A DNA stretch of 64,000 nucleotides from Dokdonella sp. (GCA_016712865.1 JADJQH010000008.1:1116001-1180000), one strand, 5' to 3'. Shown: positions 42,973-54,929, numbered from the stretch's first letter. Numbers and translations: made by a program. The notes: generated by a model not told the origin, from the sequence alone.

Positions 42973-45012
42973 TCAGCTTGCCGGGATCGGCCTGCTCGAG
43001 CGTGCATGCGCGCTGTTGCGCAACAGTTCGAGTACCGCTTCCTGATCCATCGATCGATGGAAATGGAAGCCCTGCAGGCGGTCGCAGCCTGCCGACTGGA
43101 ACCAGGCCAGTTGGGCCGCCGTCTCGATGCCTTCTGCCACGACTTCCAAACCCAGGCTGTGGGCCAAGGCCAGCATTGCCTTGACGATGGCGGCATCACG
43201 CGAATCAACCAGCACATCCACGACGAAGCTGTGGTCGATCTTCAGTCCGTCGAATGGCAACTGGCGCAGGTGCTTGAGCGAGGAGAATCCGGTTCCGAAA
43301 TCATCCAGCATCACGCGCACGCCAAGGTCGCGCAATCGATCGATGCTGTATCCGGCACGCTCCGGCTGGCCCATGGCGATGGATTCGATGATTTCAATCT
43401 CAAGGCAGCCGGGCGCCAGACCCGTGCGCTCGAGCATGCTGCGGATTGAATCGGCAAATTTCCGACGCTGGAAGCTGTAGGCGGAGATATTGACCGCAAC
43501 CGTGATCGGGTCGCTGCCCGGTCGCTGCCAGGCTTTTGCGGCAAGGCAGGCCTGGTTGAGCACCCAGGTATCGAGCGCCTCGACCAGGCCCAGCGGTTCC
43601 AGTTCGGCAATGAACTCATCCGGGAGCAGGCGCCCACGTTTGGGATGCTGCCAGCGAATCAGCGCTTCGAAACCGCAGATTTCCAGGTTCCAGCCATCCA
43701 GGATCGGCTGGAACTCAAGATGGAATTCGTCGTTGGCAAATGCCGCGCGCAGTTCCGATTGCAGCTCCAGGCGCTGCTTGGCTTCAAGGTCGAGATCGTG
43801 GGCATAAACGCGATATCGCATCGGCCCTTCGCGCTGGGCGCTGGCACGCGCCATTTCCGCGCGTGATTGCAGGGTTTCTGCGCTGTCCGCATCGCGTGGG
43901 GCCATGGCAATTCCAACGCTGGCCTCCAGCGGCAGTTCGCGTCCGTTCCAGAACAAGGGTTGCGCAAGCGCCAACAGGATCTGCTCGGCCGCCCGCTGCA
44001 AACTGCTTTCGGAGCCGGGGCCCGATCCGTACAACGCGAGATGGTCGGCGCCGGGACGCGCAGCGACAAGACCGCTGGTGCGCCCGATTTCCTCGATGCG
44101 CTCGGCGCTCGAAAGCACCGCGACATCGACCCCGGCCATGCCGGAAGCCACGGCAATATTGCCGAGATTGTCCAGGCGCACGAGCAGCATGGCAGCGCCT
44201 TGCGGTTGCTGGATCTGCTGGTTCACGCGACTGAGCATCTGGGCGCGGTTCGGCAATCCGGTGAGCGGATCGAAGTAACGCAGCCACTCGGCGGCATCCG
44301 ACGCGTGTTCGGCGCGGTCACGCTCGTTCTCCAGCAACCAGATGACGAGGCCATAGCCGATGAAGATCTGGGTAACAAGGCCGACCACACCGAGATACTT
44401 GAGCCAGGACCACGGCGATCCACCCATGGTCTGCACCACGTAGACGCCAAACACCTGGAGCAGGTCCAGGCCGTAAATGGACAGCGCGATGGCGGTCAGT
44501 TGGGCGCCCACCTTGGCGCGCGGCCAACGCCAGGCAATGGCGATGCCCATGCACAGCGCCGCGAGGCCGGTGATCAGCAGTCGCAGGCCCACGCGCAGGA
44601 AAAAACGTTCGCCGGAAGCGGCCGGATCAAAGGCAAACGCAAGACAGGTGAGCAATCCGAACAGGCTGGCCGCGGCCAGCGCACCGACAAGCTGCGATCG
44701 CGTCCAGCGCTGCGTGCGCCAGATCGCCATCGTGCCCATGACCAGCGCCGCCACCTGGATGTAGGCCGCGGTCAACGAGACGCAGGACAGGAAAAGGCGC
44801 AGCGGATGGGCGGCCGGATAGTGGGGCAGCAAGAGGACGGAAAGGCCGGCAGCGCCCAGGTAGATGGCCAGACTCAGGAAACTGATCGACCAGAGAGACA
44901 GGTGGTCGCCGCGGAACAGGCGGAAATAGTGCGCAAAAACGATGCTCTGGGTCAGCGCGATCAAAGATCCCGTGAAATAGAGGACAAGATCGAGTATTGC
45001 CCAATCGTTCAT
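42973..45012 (-). CDS. Membrane-bound c-di-GMP phosphodiesterase (degenerate GGDEF, intact EAL)
   Basis: 679 aa. Seven or so membrane helices occupy residues 5-245 (no known sensor signature). A GGDEF-like domain (about 255-420) has an inactive site: the motif reads PGADH. The EAL domain (about 430-670) keeps EALIRW, NISAYSF, EIIESI, DDFGTGFSSL, KIDHSF and AEGIE, all the catalytic residues. It should hydrolyse c-di-GMP to pGpG at the inner membrane. ATG 45010-45012 is used because the first helix begins right after it. It is divergent from miaA (146 bp). It complements FimX, which only binds the nucleotide. Confidence 0.9.
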   Translation of the reverse strand: MNDWAILDLVLYFTGSLIALTQSIVFAHYFRLFRGDHLSLWSISFLSLAIYLGAAGLSVLLLPHYPAAHPLRLFLSCVSLTAAYIQVAALVMGTMAIWRTQRWTRSQLVGALAAASLFGLLTCLAFAFDPAASGERFFLRVGLRLLITGLAALCMGIAIAWRWPRAKVGAQLTAIALSIYGLDLLQVFGVYVVQTMGGSPWSWLKYLGVVGLVTQIFIGYGLVIWLLENERDRAEHASDAAEWLRYFDPLTGLPNRAQMLSRVNQQIQQPQGAAMLLVRLDNLGNIAVASGMAGVDVAVLSSAERIEEIGRTSGLVAARPGADHLALYGSGPGSESSLQRAAEQILLALAQPLFWNGRELPLEASVGIAMAPRDADSAETLQSRAEMARASAQREGPMRYRVYAHDLDLEAKQRLELQSELRAAFANDEFHLEFQPILDGWNLEICGFEALIRWQHPKRGRLLPDEFIAELEPLGLVEALDTWVLNQACLAAKAWQRPGSDPITVAVNISAYSFQRRKFADSIRSMLERTGLAPGCLEIEIIESIAMGQPERAGYSIDRLRDLGVRVMLDDFGTGFSSLKHLRQLPFDGLKIDHSFVVDVLVDSRDAAIVKAMLALAHSLGLEVVAEGIETAAQLAWFQSAGCDRLQGFHFHRSMDQEAVLELLRNSAHARSSRPIPAS

Positions 45013-45158
45013 GCGCCGCCGTCTTCGGTTTTCCCCGGAATGGCTATGTGAGCGCAGCCCGACCGGATTTGTCAAAGGTTATATCCTGCGCGCTTCGCGG
45101 CAATGCCCGTCCTGATGAGTGCACAGGAACAGCCGGAGCCATCTCCGGGGAACCCGAT

Positions 45159-46097
45159 ATGCCCACGATTGACCACCGTCTCCCGCTCGTTTTCCTCATG
45201 GGTGCGACTGCCACCGGGAAAACCCAGCGCGCCTGCGATCTGGCCGTGGAATTTCCGTTGGATCTGGTCAGCGTCGATTCCACGCTGGTCTATCGCGGCA
45301 TGGACATCGGTACGGCCAAGCCGGATGCACGGGTGCTGGCCCGCCACCCCCATCGCCTGATCGACATACGCGAACCGGAGCAGGCGTACTCGGCGGCGGA
45401 TTTCCGTGCCGATGCCCTCAGGGAAATTGCCGACATTCATGCGCGCGGTCGGATTCCGCTGCTGGTGGGCGGTACCGGACTCTACTTCCGGGCCCTGGAG
45501 CGCGGCTTGTCGGAAATGCCTCGTGCCGATCCCGCCTTGCGTGAGAGGCTGGCGGAGGAAGTACGCGTGTACGGCAAGCTGCACATGCACCGCAAACTGG
45601 CGATGTGTGATGCGAGGACCGCGGCCAGGCTGGATGCGAACGACGTGCAGAGGGTGTTGCGGGCTCTGGAAGTGTTCGAACTCAGCGGTGTGCCGATTTC
45701 CGAACAGCAAGGTGGCGTTCGAGGCAGGCTGCCGTGGCGCGTACTCAAGCTCGGTCTGGTGGCTGCGGATCGATCAAACCTGCGCCTGCGCATTGCCGAG
45801 CGTTTCGACCAGATGCTTGCCCAGGGCCTGGAAAACGAGCTGCGCAGCTTGCGTGCTCGACCGGGATGGTCGGCCGATCTGCCCTCGATGCGCGCGGTGG
45901 GCTACCGGCAAGGCTGGGACTGGCTGGACGGCAAGGTTTCCGCAACCGACTTTCGCATGCATGCGCTTCATGCAACCTCGCAGTTGGCCAAACGGCAGAT
46001 GACCTGGCTGCGCTCCGAGCACGATGCCTGGTTGTTCGATTGCGATGCGGCCGCCAGCCCGAGCCGCATCCATGCGGCGCTGGCCGCTTTCCTCTGA
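45159..46097 (+). CDS. miaA: tRNA dimethylallyltransferase
   Basis: 312 aa. It adds the dimethylallyl group to A37 of tRNAs reading U-starting codons, using the product of the isoprenoid pathway. P-loop GATATGKT, then SVDSTLVYRGMDIGTAKP, VGGTGLYFRALERGL and SLRARPGWSADLPSMRAVGYRQ. GGGGA precedes ATG 45159; the in-frame extension upstream is not conserved. It heads the miaA-hfq-hflX-hflK-hflC block, as in enterics. Confidence 0.95.
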   Translation: MPTIDHRLPLVFLMGATATGKTQRACDLAVEFPLDLVSVDSTLVYRGMDIGTAKPDARVLARHPHRLIDIREPEQAYSAADFRADALREIADIHARGRIPLLVGGTGLYFRALERGLSEMPRADPALRERLAEEVRVYGKLHMHRKLAMCDARTAARLDANDVQRVLRALEVFELSGVPISEQQGGVRGRLPWRVLKLGLVAADRSNLRLRIAERFDQMLAQGLENELRSLRARPGWSADLPSMRAVGYRQGWDWLDGKVSATDFRMHALHATSQLAKRQMTWLRSEHDAWLFDCDAAASPSRIHAALAAFL

Positions 46098-46252
46098 GCA
46101 CGACCCTGGATGGATTGCCACCGGTTTGCAGCGCAGGCCCCCTGCGCGGGGCGGTGGCGCCTGAATGCCGGAAACCCCTGCCGCGCACGCCGTGGAACGC
46201 GGCGTACGGCGTACTATTCGGCCGGTGCTTGGTTTACCATGCGCGCGCGTGA

Positions 46253-46630
<378 letters not shown>

Positions 46631-46636
46631 GCCGCG

Positions 46637-47974
46637 CTGTTTGATCGATCGCGAAAAGGTGAACGCGCATTGCTGTTGCAGGCCCAGGCGCCTGGCCAGC
46701 ACGATCCCGCGTTGATGGAGGAGTTTGCCGAGTTGGCCCGGTCCGCCGGAGCCACCGTCGTGGCAACCCTCGGCGCGCGGCTGGAGCGGCCCAATCCGCG
46801 TTATTTTGTCGGAGTCGGCAAGGCCGAGGAATTGAAGGCGCACAAGATTGCCTCCGACGCCGACCTCATTCTCGTCAACCACACCTTGTCCCCGGTGCAG
46901 GAGCGCAATCTCGAACGCCTGACCGAATGCCGGGTGGTGGATCGCACTGGCCTGATTCTCGACATCTTTGCCCAGCGCGCGCGTTCCCATGAAGGCAAGT
47001 TGCAGGTGGAGCTGGCCCAGTTGCGGCACATGTCCACGCGACTGGTGCGCGGCTGGACCCATCTGGAGCGGCAACGCGGCGGTGCCATCGGCCTGCGTGG
47101 ACCTGGCGAGACGCAGCTTGAAATCGACCGTCGCCTGCTTGCCGAACGCGTGAAGCAATTGCAGAAGCGGCTGGAAAAGGTGGAAGTGCAGCGCGCCCAG
47201 GCACGCCGTTCGCGTGAGCGCAGCGCTTTGCCGGTGGTTGCCCTGGTGGGCTACACCAATGCCGGCAAGTCCACCTTGTTCAATGCGCTGACCGGTGCCG
47301 GCGTCTACGCCGCCGACCAGTTGTTCGCCACGCTGGATCCCACCTTGCGCCGTATCGATGGCCTGGAGTGCGGGCCGATCGTGCTTGCCGATACGGTGGG
47401 CTTCATCCGCGACTTGCCACACGACCTCGTGGCTGCCTTCCGCTCCACGCTCGCCGAAGCACGCGAAGCGGACCTGTTGCTGCACGTGATTGATGCTTCC
47501 GATCCGGAACGCGACACGCGGATCGCCGACGTGGATCGCGTACTGGCGGAAATCGGCAGTGCCGATGTGCCACAGGTTCTGGTCTACAACAAGATCGATC
47601 GGCTCGAACAGGAGCCGCCGCCATTGCTGCTGGATCGCGATGGACCACTGCGCGCCTGGGTTTCGGCGCTGGATGGCCGCGGCATGGATGGATTGCGTGC
47701 CTCGATCAGCAAGGCGCTTTCCAGCGAGCGGCTGCATCGCAAGTTCACGCTTCCTTCGGCGTCCGGTCGCCTGCGCGCGCGCCTGCATGCGCTGGGCGTG
47801 GTGGCTTCCGAGCAGACTGATGCCGATGGCTGGGTGATCGAGATCGATGCGCCGCGGGCGCTCATAGAGCCCCTTTTTGGTTTGCCCGGCGGCGATGGCG
47901 AGTGGTTGAAAGCCGCCTTGCTTGCCCCCACCCACAGGGCTACCTACAATCGTTCGCGTGCGACTCGCGCCTGA
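46637..47974 (+). CDS. hflX: Ribosome-associated GTPase HflX, apparent CTG start
   Basis: 445 aa as annotated from CTG 46637. HflX proteins begin M-F-D-R...GE; here the reading frame gives L-F-D-R-S-R-K-G-E-R-A directly after hfq, and the only codon in the Met position is CTG. The next conventional start, TTG 46670, would remove this conserved opening. The body is standard: GERNLERL-type region LSPVQERNLERL, RARSHEGKLQVELAQL, RGPGETQLEIDRR, G1 GYTNAGKST, G3 DTVGF, G4 NKID. HflX splits stalled 70S ribosomes after stress. Coupling to hfq translation may drive the weak start. Confidence 0.93.
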   Translation: MFDRSRKGERALLLQAQAPGQHDPALMEEFAELARSAGATVVATLGARLERPNPRYFVGVGKAEELKAHKIASDADLILVNHTLSPVQERNLERLTECRVVDRTGLILDIFAQRARSHEGKLQVELAQLRHMSTRLVRGWTHLERQRGGAIGLRGPGETQLEIDRRLLAERVKQLQKRLEKVEVQRAQARRSRERSALPVVALVGYTNAGKSTLFNALTGAGVYAADQLFATLDPTLRRIDGLECGPIVLADTVGFIRDLPHDLVAAFRSTLAEAREADLLLHVIDASDPERDTRIADVDRVLAEIGSADVPQVLVYNKIDRLEQEPPPLLLDRDGPLRAWVSALDGRGMDGLRASISKALSSERLHRKFTLPSASGRLRARLHALGVVASEQTDADGWVIEIDAPRALIEPLFGLPGGDGEWLKAALLAPTHRATYNRSRATRA

Positions 47975-48105
47975 TTTGACCATGCAGCCCGCTTGCTGCT
48001 GCCGTGCAATCGGCGTTGCGGCGGGTCGCATCCCTCCCGCAACCACGCATTCAGGCCGGAATGGGTGGTCATCTGCTGCAAATGCGACCCTACAGGATTG
48101 GATCA

Positions 48106-49233
48106 ATGGCTTGGAATGAACCCGGTGGCGGCAAGCCACGCGACCCTTGGCGTGACAACGGTGGCGGCAAGAATGACCTGGATGACGCCATCAATCGCCT
48201 CAAGGAACGCTTCGGTCGCCTGTTTGGTGGTGGCGGCGGTGGTGGCGGTTCGGGTGGAGCGTCTGGCGGCGGCATTTTCATGGCCATTGCCGGATTGCTG
48301 ATTGCCTGGCTCCTGTTTGATTCCTGGGTACAGATCGATGCGCGCCAGCAGGGCGTGGTGCTGCGCTTTGGCGAGTACTCGCGGAGCATGACGCCCGGAT
48401 TCAATCTCAAGTGGCCACGACCGGTGGAGTCGGTGACCAAGGTTGATGCGACGCAGATCCGCTCCATTTCGGACACCGTGCGTATGCTGACCCGCGACGA
48501 GAACATCGTCCAGGTTGAATTCAACGTGCAATACCAGGTCGACAACGCGACCCAGTTCCTCTATTCGACGCGCGATCCGGACGAAACCCTCAAGCAGGCG
48601 GCGGAAAGCGCGGTGCGCGAGGTGATCGGCTCGAACAATCTCGACGCGATCATGCCAGACCAGCGCGTGGAGCCGGTCGCCGGAGAAGCGGCGGTGGCCA
48701 ACCCGAGCGCTGAATTGGCGTTGCAGGCCAAGAAGGTGGTGCAGGGCACGCTGGAGCGGTATGACGCCGGCTTGCTGGTAACCGAACTGAATTTCCAGAA
48801 CGTGCGTCCGCCACAGGAAGTGAAGGATTCCTTCGACGATGCGATCAGCGCGCGTGAAGATCGGCAACGGGCCAGCAACATTGCCGATGCCTATGCCAAG
48901 CGCGTGGTACCGGAGGCGCGCGGCGAAGCGGCGCGCATCCTGGCCGAGGCCAAGGGCTACAAGGCCGAGCGCATTGCCAGGGCGGAAGGTGATGCCCAGC
49001 GTTTCGACCTGATTGCCACCGAATACCGCGCAGCACCGGAAGTCACGCGCAAGCGTCTGTATATCGAAGCCATGCAGCAGGTGATCGGAGATACCCCGAA
49101 GGTCATCGATTTCACGAACGGCAAGAACCTGCTGCAGATCCCGGTGCCGGGCGCAAGTGCCTCTGCTCCGTCGGCAACGCAGGCCGCAGCGGCCGGCATC
49201 TCGGCCACGGAAGCCGACAAGGGAGGTCAATGA
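48106..49233 (+). CDS. hflK: FtsH modulator HflK (SPFH protein)
   Basis: 375 aa. AGGA precedes ATG 48106 (MAWNEPGGG, as in homologues). A Gly-rich N-terminal region includes a run of eight Gly (encoded at about 48225-48250), then one membrane helix (IFMAIAGLLIAWLLF, about 58-75), the SPFH/band-7 domain (VVLRFGEYSRSMTPGFNLKWP) and a long helical C-terminus. With HflC it forms a large membrane cage around FtsH. It is separated by 1 bp from hflC. Confidence 0.95.
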   Translation: MAWNEPGGGKPRDPWRDNGGGKNDLDDAINRLKERFGRLFGGGGGGGGSGGASGGGIFMAIAGLLIAWLLFDSWVQIDARQQGVVLRFGEYSRSMTPGFNLKWPRPVESVTKVDATQIRSISDTVRMLTRDENIVQVEFNVQYQVDNATQFLYSTRDPDETLKQAAESAVREVIGSNNLDAIMPDQRVEPVAGEAAVANPSAELALQAKKVVQGTLERYDAGLLVTELNFQNVRPPQEVKDSFDDAISAREDRQRASNIADAYAKRVVPEARGEAARILAEAKGYKAERIARAEGDAQRFDLIATEYRAAPEVTRKRLYIEAMQQVIGDTPKVIDFTNGKNLLQIPVPGASASAPSATQAAAAGISATEADKGGQ

Positions 49234-49234
49234 C

Positions 49235-50095
49235 ATGCGCAATACCGTCAGCATCATCGTGGCCGTCGCCATCCTTGCCCTGGTCAACTGCGTGTTCACG
49301 GTCAAGGAGGGGCAGACCGCAATCCTCCTGCAGTTTGGTCGCATCGTCGAATCCGGATTCAAGCCGGGCTTGCATTTCAAGCTGCCGCTCATCCAGCAGG
49401 CCTTGCGCTTCGACCAGCGCCTGCAGACGCTTGATACCGCCGCAGAGCGTTACCTGACGTCCGAAAAGAAGGATGTCACGGTGGACTTCGTGGTGAAGTG
49501 GAAGATCGCCGATTCATCGAAGTTCTACACCTCCGTGGCGGGCGATCAGGATCGCGCCCAGCAGCGCCTGGCGCCGATCGTGAAAGACGGCATGCGCACG
49601 GCGATCAACTCGCGCACGCTGCAACAGGTGGTGTCGAGCGCGCGCTCCGACCTCACCGATCAACTGGTGCGCACGGCCAACAAGGCGGCGCTGAACCTCG
49701 GCATCGAAATCGTCGACGTGCGCATCAAGCGAGTGGACCTGCCCGAGGCCAGTTCGGTCCTGCGTTCGGTCTACGAGCGCATGCAATCGGAACGCAAGCA
49801 GGTAGCCGACTCGCTGCGTGCCGAAGGCTCCGAGGCGGCCGAGCGCATTCGCGCGGATGCCGATCGGCAGGTGCAGATCATCAAGGCGGAGGCTTATCGC
49901 GAGGCGCAGAAGGAGCGTGGCGAAGGCGATGCCAAGGCGGCCGAGGTGTATGCCGCCTCCTATGGCCGGGATGCCGAGTTCTTTGGGTTTTATCGAACCC
50001 TGGAAGCCTACAAGGATGTCTTCAAGTCATCGAACGGCGTGTTGGTGCTGGATCCTGATTCCGAATTCCTGCGCTATACCCAAGGCACGAAGTAA
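49235..50095 (+). CDS. hflC: FtsH modulator HflC (SPFH protein)
   Basis: 286 aa. GGGAGG precedes ATG 49235, 1 bp after hflK. N-terminal helix (VSIIVAVAILALVNCVF), SPFH domain (AILLQFGRIVESGFKPGLHFKLP), coiled region (ERMQSERKQVADSLRAEG) and the conserved end EFLRYTQGTK. Partner of HflK; the pair regulates FtsH proteolysis at the inner membrane. Confidence 0.96.
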   Translation: MRNTVSIIVAVAILALVNCVFTVKEGQTAILLQFGRIVESGFKPGLHFKLPLIQQALRFDQRLQTLDTAAERYLTSEKKDVTVDFVVKWKIADSSKFYTSVAGDQDRAQQRLAPIVKDGMRTAINSRTLQQVVSSARSDLTDQLVRTANKAALNLGIEIVDVRIKRVDLPEASSVLRSVYERMQSERKQVADSLRAEGSEAAERIRADADRQVQIIKAEAYREAQKERGEGDAKAAEVYAASYGRDAEFFGFYRTLEAYKDVFKSSNGVLVLDPDSEFLRYTQGTK

Positions 50096-50101
50096 CCACC
50101 C

Positions 50102-50284
50102 ATGCCAAGCGAACTGGTGTCGGCGCTGTGCCTGGTCGCTGTCATCGAGGGCTTGATCCTGTTTGCGTTTCCCGGTCACTGGAAGCAAGCCATGGAGCGC
50201 ATGCGCGAAATCGAAGAAGGCAGGCTGCGCACGGCCGGAGGAATCATGATCGTTATCGGCCTGGTTGCACTGAAATTGAGCCAC

Positions 50285-50287
<3 letters not shown>
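50102..50287 (+). CDS. DUF2065 small membrane protein (YjeT-like)
   Basis: 61 aa. Two hydrophobic segments (LVSALCLVAVIEGLILFAF and the C-terminal AGGIMIVIGLVALKL) flank a charged middle (MERMREIEEGRLRT). The family sits between hflC and purA in many gammaproteobacteria, as here. Function unknown. It begins 6 bp after hflC. Confidence 0.88.
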
Positions 50288-51947
<1,660 letters not shown>

Positions 51948-51953
51948 TTGGCC

Positions 51954-52023
51954 GGGAATCGGGAATCGGGAATCGGGAATCGGGAATCGGGAATCGGGAA
52001 TCGGGAATCGGGAATCGGGAATC
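51954..52023. repeat. Ten tandem copies of GGGAATC
   Basis: Ten perfect 7-bp units (70 bp) begin 6 bp after the purA stop, followed by GGAAAGC. No gene reads through it. Perfect copies imply recent slippage, so the copy number is probably variable between strains. Confidence 0.97.
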
Positions 52024-52175
52024 GGAAAGCTTTTCCGCCTCTCCCGCTGGCGCACCCAGAGGGCATAAAGGAGAGGGCTGGGGTAAGGGTGGAGCGACAA
52101 CTTGCTTGTCACCCATCATGCCGGTTTGCACACATCGCGCCATTGAGTTCCGCAACACCCTCGGATTGCACCAAC

Positions 52176-52200
52176 AAAAAACCCCGCAAGAATGCGGGGT
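52176..52200 (-). terminator. Terminator of the tRNA-Leu gene
   Basis: On the minus strand ACCCCGCA (52200-52193) and TGCGGGGT (52188-52181) pair with a 4-nt loop, followed by a run of six T (from 52181 down to 52176). It lies 46 bp downstream of the tRNA 3' end. Confidence 0.9.
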
Positions 52201-52245
52201 TTCGTGTGGTTTCGGGACTCGGTGGGATGTCCTGAAACGGGTATG

Positions 52246-52330
52246 TGGTGCCCAGGAGAGGACTCGAACCTCCACGGGTCGCCCCGCTAACACCTGAAGC
52301 TAGTGCGTCTACCAATTCCGCCACCTGGGC
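52246..52330 (-). tRNA. tRNA-Leu (anticodon CAG)
   Basis: 85 nt with encoded CCA (52246-52248). The acceptor stem is GCCCAGG/CCTGGGC, the D-arm region GCGGAATTGGTAGACGC, and the anticodon loop TTCAGGT inside CTAGC/GTTAG. A short variable arm and the T-arm GGTTCGAGTCC follow. It resembles the E. coli CAG leucine tRNAs. It is transcribed opposite to the flanking purA and rnr. Confidence 0.96.
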
Positions 52331-52499
52331 AAACCCGGCGATGCTGGGATCACCGGGGGCGCGAACGATACGTGGGACGCTGCGGGCTGTCAATGCGGAT
52401 TGCCCGGTCCATGCACGGCGTTTTTCGCTCAAGTCCGGAATCTGTCAAAGTGTTGCCGCTGGCTGCATCCCTGCGGGCAGCGACGAGGAGAATACACGC

Positions 52500-54929
52500 G
52501 TGCGCAAGAAGTCCGGCAAGTCAGGCCACACCCCCAATGCGGGATCGCCGCGGGGCAAGGGGAGTGCGTCGAAATCCGCTGTGGGCACGGCGGGCGCGCG
52601 CAGGTCGGCAACGCCCGCCAAGTCGGGCGGAAAGCAGCCTGGCCCTGGAAAAACCGCGAAATCCGCATTGCCGCCCTGGATGCCCAAGGCGCATGCCGCC
52701 TTGCCCAAGCCTGCCCGCGGATTGACCGTGCCCTCTCCTGCAAGGACCAGGCCCGCCACGCGCAAGGATCCGTTTGCGCAGCGCGAAGCCCAGCGCTACG
52801 AACGTCCCATTCCAAGTCGTGAAGCCATCCTGGCCTTGCTCGCGGAAAGTGCATCGCTCCTGAAAACCGAGGCGATTGCCGAGGCTCTCGAATTGCGCAG
52901 CGAGTACGACGTCGACGCCTTGAGCAAGCGCCTTGCCGCGATGGTGCGCGATGGCCAGTTGTTGCAGAACCGGCGTGGCGGTTTCGGGGTCGCCGAAAAA
53001 CTCGACTTGATTGCCGGCGTCGTCTTGGCCAATGCCGACGGCTACGGATTCCTTCGACCGGATGAAGGCGGCGAGGACCTGTACCTTTCGCCCGCGCAGA
53101 TGCGGCCGGTGCTGCACGGTGATCGCGTGCTGGGCAGCGTGATCGGTGTTGATCGTCGTGGACGTCGTCAGGGTGCGATCGTCGAGGTGCTGGAGCGGCG
53201 TGCCTCGCGCCTGGTTGGACGCGTGGTCATCGAGGATGGCCTCACCCTGGTTGCGCCGGATGACCGGCGTGTTCACCAGGATGTCCTGATCCGCCCCGGC
53301 GAGTCGCAGAATGCACGCTCCGGCCAGATCGTGATTGTCGAAATCACCGATCCGCCGACCCAGCATCGCGGACCCATCGGGCGCATCCTGTCCGTGCTCG
53401 GGGAACGCTTGACGCCTTCGCTTACCGTGGAGATGGCCATTGCCAGCCACGACCTGCCGCACGAGTGGCCCGAGGCCGTAACCCGCCAGGCGTCGCAGAT
53501 CGATGCGCAGGTGCAGGCAGCGGACACCGCCGGGCGCGTCGACCTGCGCGCACTGCCATTGGTCACCATCGATGGCGAGGATGCGCGTGACTTCGATGAC
53601 GCGGTTTATGCCGAGGAGGATGCCAAGGGTTTTCGTCTGCTCGTCGCCATTGCCGATGTTTCGCATTACGTGGACCTCGGCAGCGCGCTGGACGAGGAAG
53701 CCTACCTGCGTTCGACTTCCGTGTACTTTCCCGGGTTCGTGGTGCCGATGCTGCCGGAAACCCTGTCCAACGGCATCTGCTCGCTGAATCCCAAAGTGGA
53801 CAGGTTGTGCATGGTTTGCGACATGCGCATCAGTCGCAGCGGCGAAGTGGTTTCCTCGACGTTCCACGACGCCGTCATGCGCTCGCATGCGCGCCTGACC
53901 TACACCCGCGTGTGGCAGGCCATCGGCGAGAAGCTGGCCGACGCGCGCGACGAGATCGGCAGCCTGATGCCGCAGCTGGAAAAGCTGCATCAGCTGTACA
54001 AGGTATTGGCGAAGGCGCGTCAGAAACGCGGTTCCATCGATTTCGAGAGCAGCGAGGTGAAGTTCCGCCTGGCCGCATCGGGCGAGGTCATCCAGCTGGG
54101 TGCCGAGGTTCGCAACGATGCGCATCGCCTGATCGAGGAATGCATGATCGCCGCCAACGTGGAAGCGGCCCGGTTCCTGCTGCGCAAGCGCATTCCGGCT
54201 CCTTTCCGGGTCCATGAACCGCCGCCGGCATCGCGCTATGAAGACCTGCTCGAATTCCTGCGCGAGTTCAAGCTCAGCTTGCCGCCCGCTGACGAGGTGA
54301 CGCCCGCCGATTTCGCCGCGTTGCTGAAGAAGGTGCGTGATCGGCCGGAAGTCAGCCTGATCGAATCGGTTCTGCTGCGTGCGCAGAGCATGGCGGTCTA
54401 TCAACCGGAGAATTCAGGACACTTCGGCTTGGCGCTGGATGCCTACGCCCACTTCACCTCGCCGATCCGGCGCTATCCGGACCTGCTCGTGCATCGCGCC
54501 ATCCGCTACGCGATCAGTGGCGGCAAGGCGTCCGGTTATGCCTATTCGCCGACCCAGATGGGCACCATGTCGGTGCATTGTTCGAACAATGAGCGTCGTG
54601 CCCAGGAGGCCGAGCGCGATGTCGATGAGCGCTACAAGTGCGCATGGATGGAGAAACATGTCGGCAGCACATTTGCCGGCGTGGTCTCCGGTGTCACTTC
54701 ATTCGGCTTGTTTGTCGAGTTGAGTGAATCGCGCATCAACGGGCTGGTGCACATCACCCAGTTGCCCAACGACTACTACCATTTCGATCCCAAGCGGCAC
54801 TTGCTCACGGGTGAGCGGCGAGGCCTGAAGTTCCGTCTCGGTGATCCGGTCCATGTGCAGGTGCTGCGCGCCAGCCTGGAAGATCGAAAGATCGATTTGC
54901 GTCTTGCTGCTGACCCGGCTGGCCGTTGA
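52500..54929 (+). CDS. rnr: Ribonuclease R
   Basis: 809 aa from GTG 52500 (GAGGAG upstream); an open frame continues upstream only through the antisense of the tRNA gene and was rejected. An unusually long Lys/Ser/Pro-rich N-terminus (about residues 1-95) precedes the helix-turn-helix region (SREAILALLAESASLLKTEA), cold-shock domains, the RNB nuclease core with the catalytic Asp cluster in DGEDARDFDDAVY, and a C-terminal S1 domain (GVVSGVTSFGLFVEL). Processive 3'-5' exonuclease for structured RNA and trans-translation. rlmB follows 139 bp later, as in E. coli. Confidence 0.95.
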   Translation: MRKKSGKSGHTPNAGSPRGKGSASKSAVGTAGARRSATPAKSGGKQPGPGKTAKSALPPWMPKAHAALPKPARGLTVPSPARTRPATRKDPFAQREAQRYERPIPSREAILALLAESASLLKTEAIAEALELRSEYDVDALSKRLAAMVRDGQLLQNRRGGFGVAEKLDLIAGVVLANADGYGFLRPDEGGEDLYLSPAQMRPVLHGDRVLGSVIGVDRRGRRQGAIVEVLERRASRLVGRVVIEDGLTLVAPDDRRVHQDVLIRPGESQNARSGQIVIVEITDPPTQHRGPIGRILSVLGERLTPSLTVEMAIASHDLPHEWPEAVTRQASQIDAQVQAADTAGRVDLRALPLVTIDGEDARDFDDAVYAEEDAKGFRLLVAIADVSHYVDLGSALDEEAYLRSTSVYFPGFVVPMLPETLSNGICSLNPKVDRLCMVCDMRISRSGEVVSSTFHDAVMRSHARLTYTRVWQAIGEKLADARDEIGSLMPQLEKLHQLYKVLAKARQKRGSIDFESSEVKFRLAASGEVIQLGAEVRNDAHRLIEECMIAANVEAARFLLRKRIPAPFRVHEPPPASRYEDLLEFLREFKLSLPPADEVTPADFAALLKKVRDRPEVSLIESVLLRAQSMAVYQPENSGHFGLALDAYAHFTSPIRRYPDLLVHRAIRYAISGGKASGYAYSPTQMGTMSVHCSNNERRAQEAERDVDERYKCAWMEKHVGSTFAGVVSGVTSFGLFVELSESRINGLVHITQLPNDYYHFDPKRHLLTGERRGLKFRLGDPVHVQVLRASLEDRKIDLRLAADPAGR

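Noticed and set aside
51954-52023. CRISPR-like array
   Set aside because: Units are 7 bp and contiguous with no spacers, so this is a simple tandem repeat. No cas genes are present in the window.
52245-52499. Upstream extension of the rnr frame
   Set aside because: It reads through the antisense of tRNA-Leu; the ribosome site and family start fit GTG 52500.
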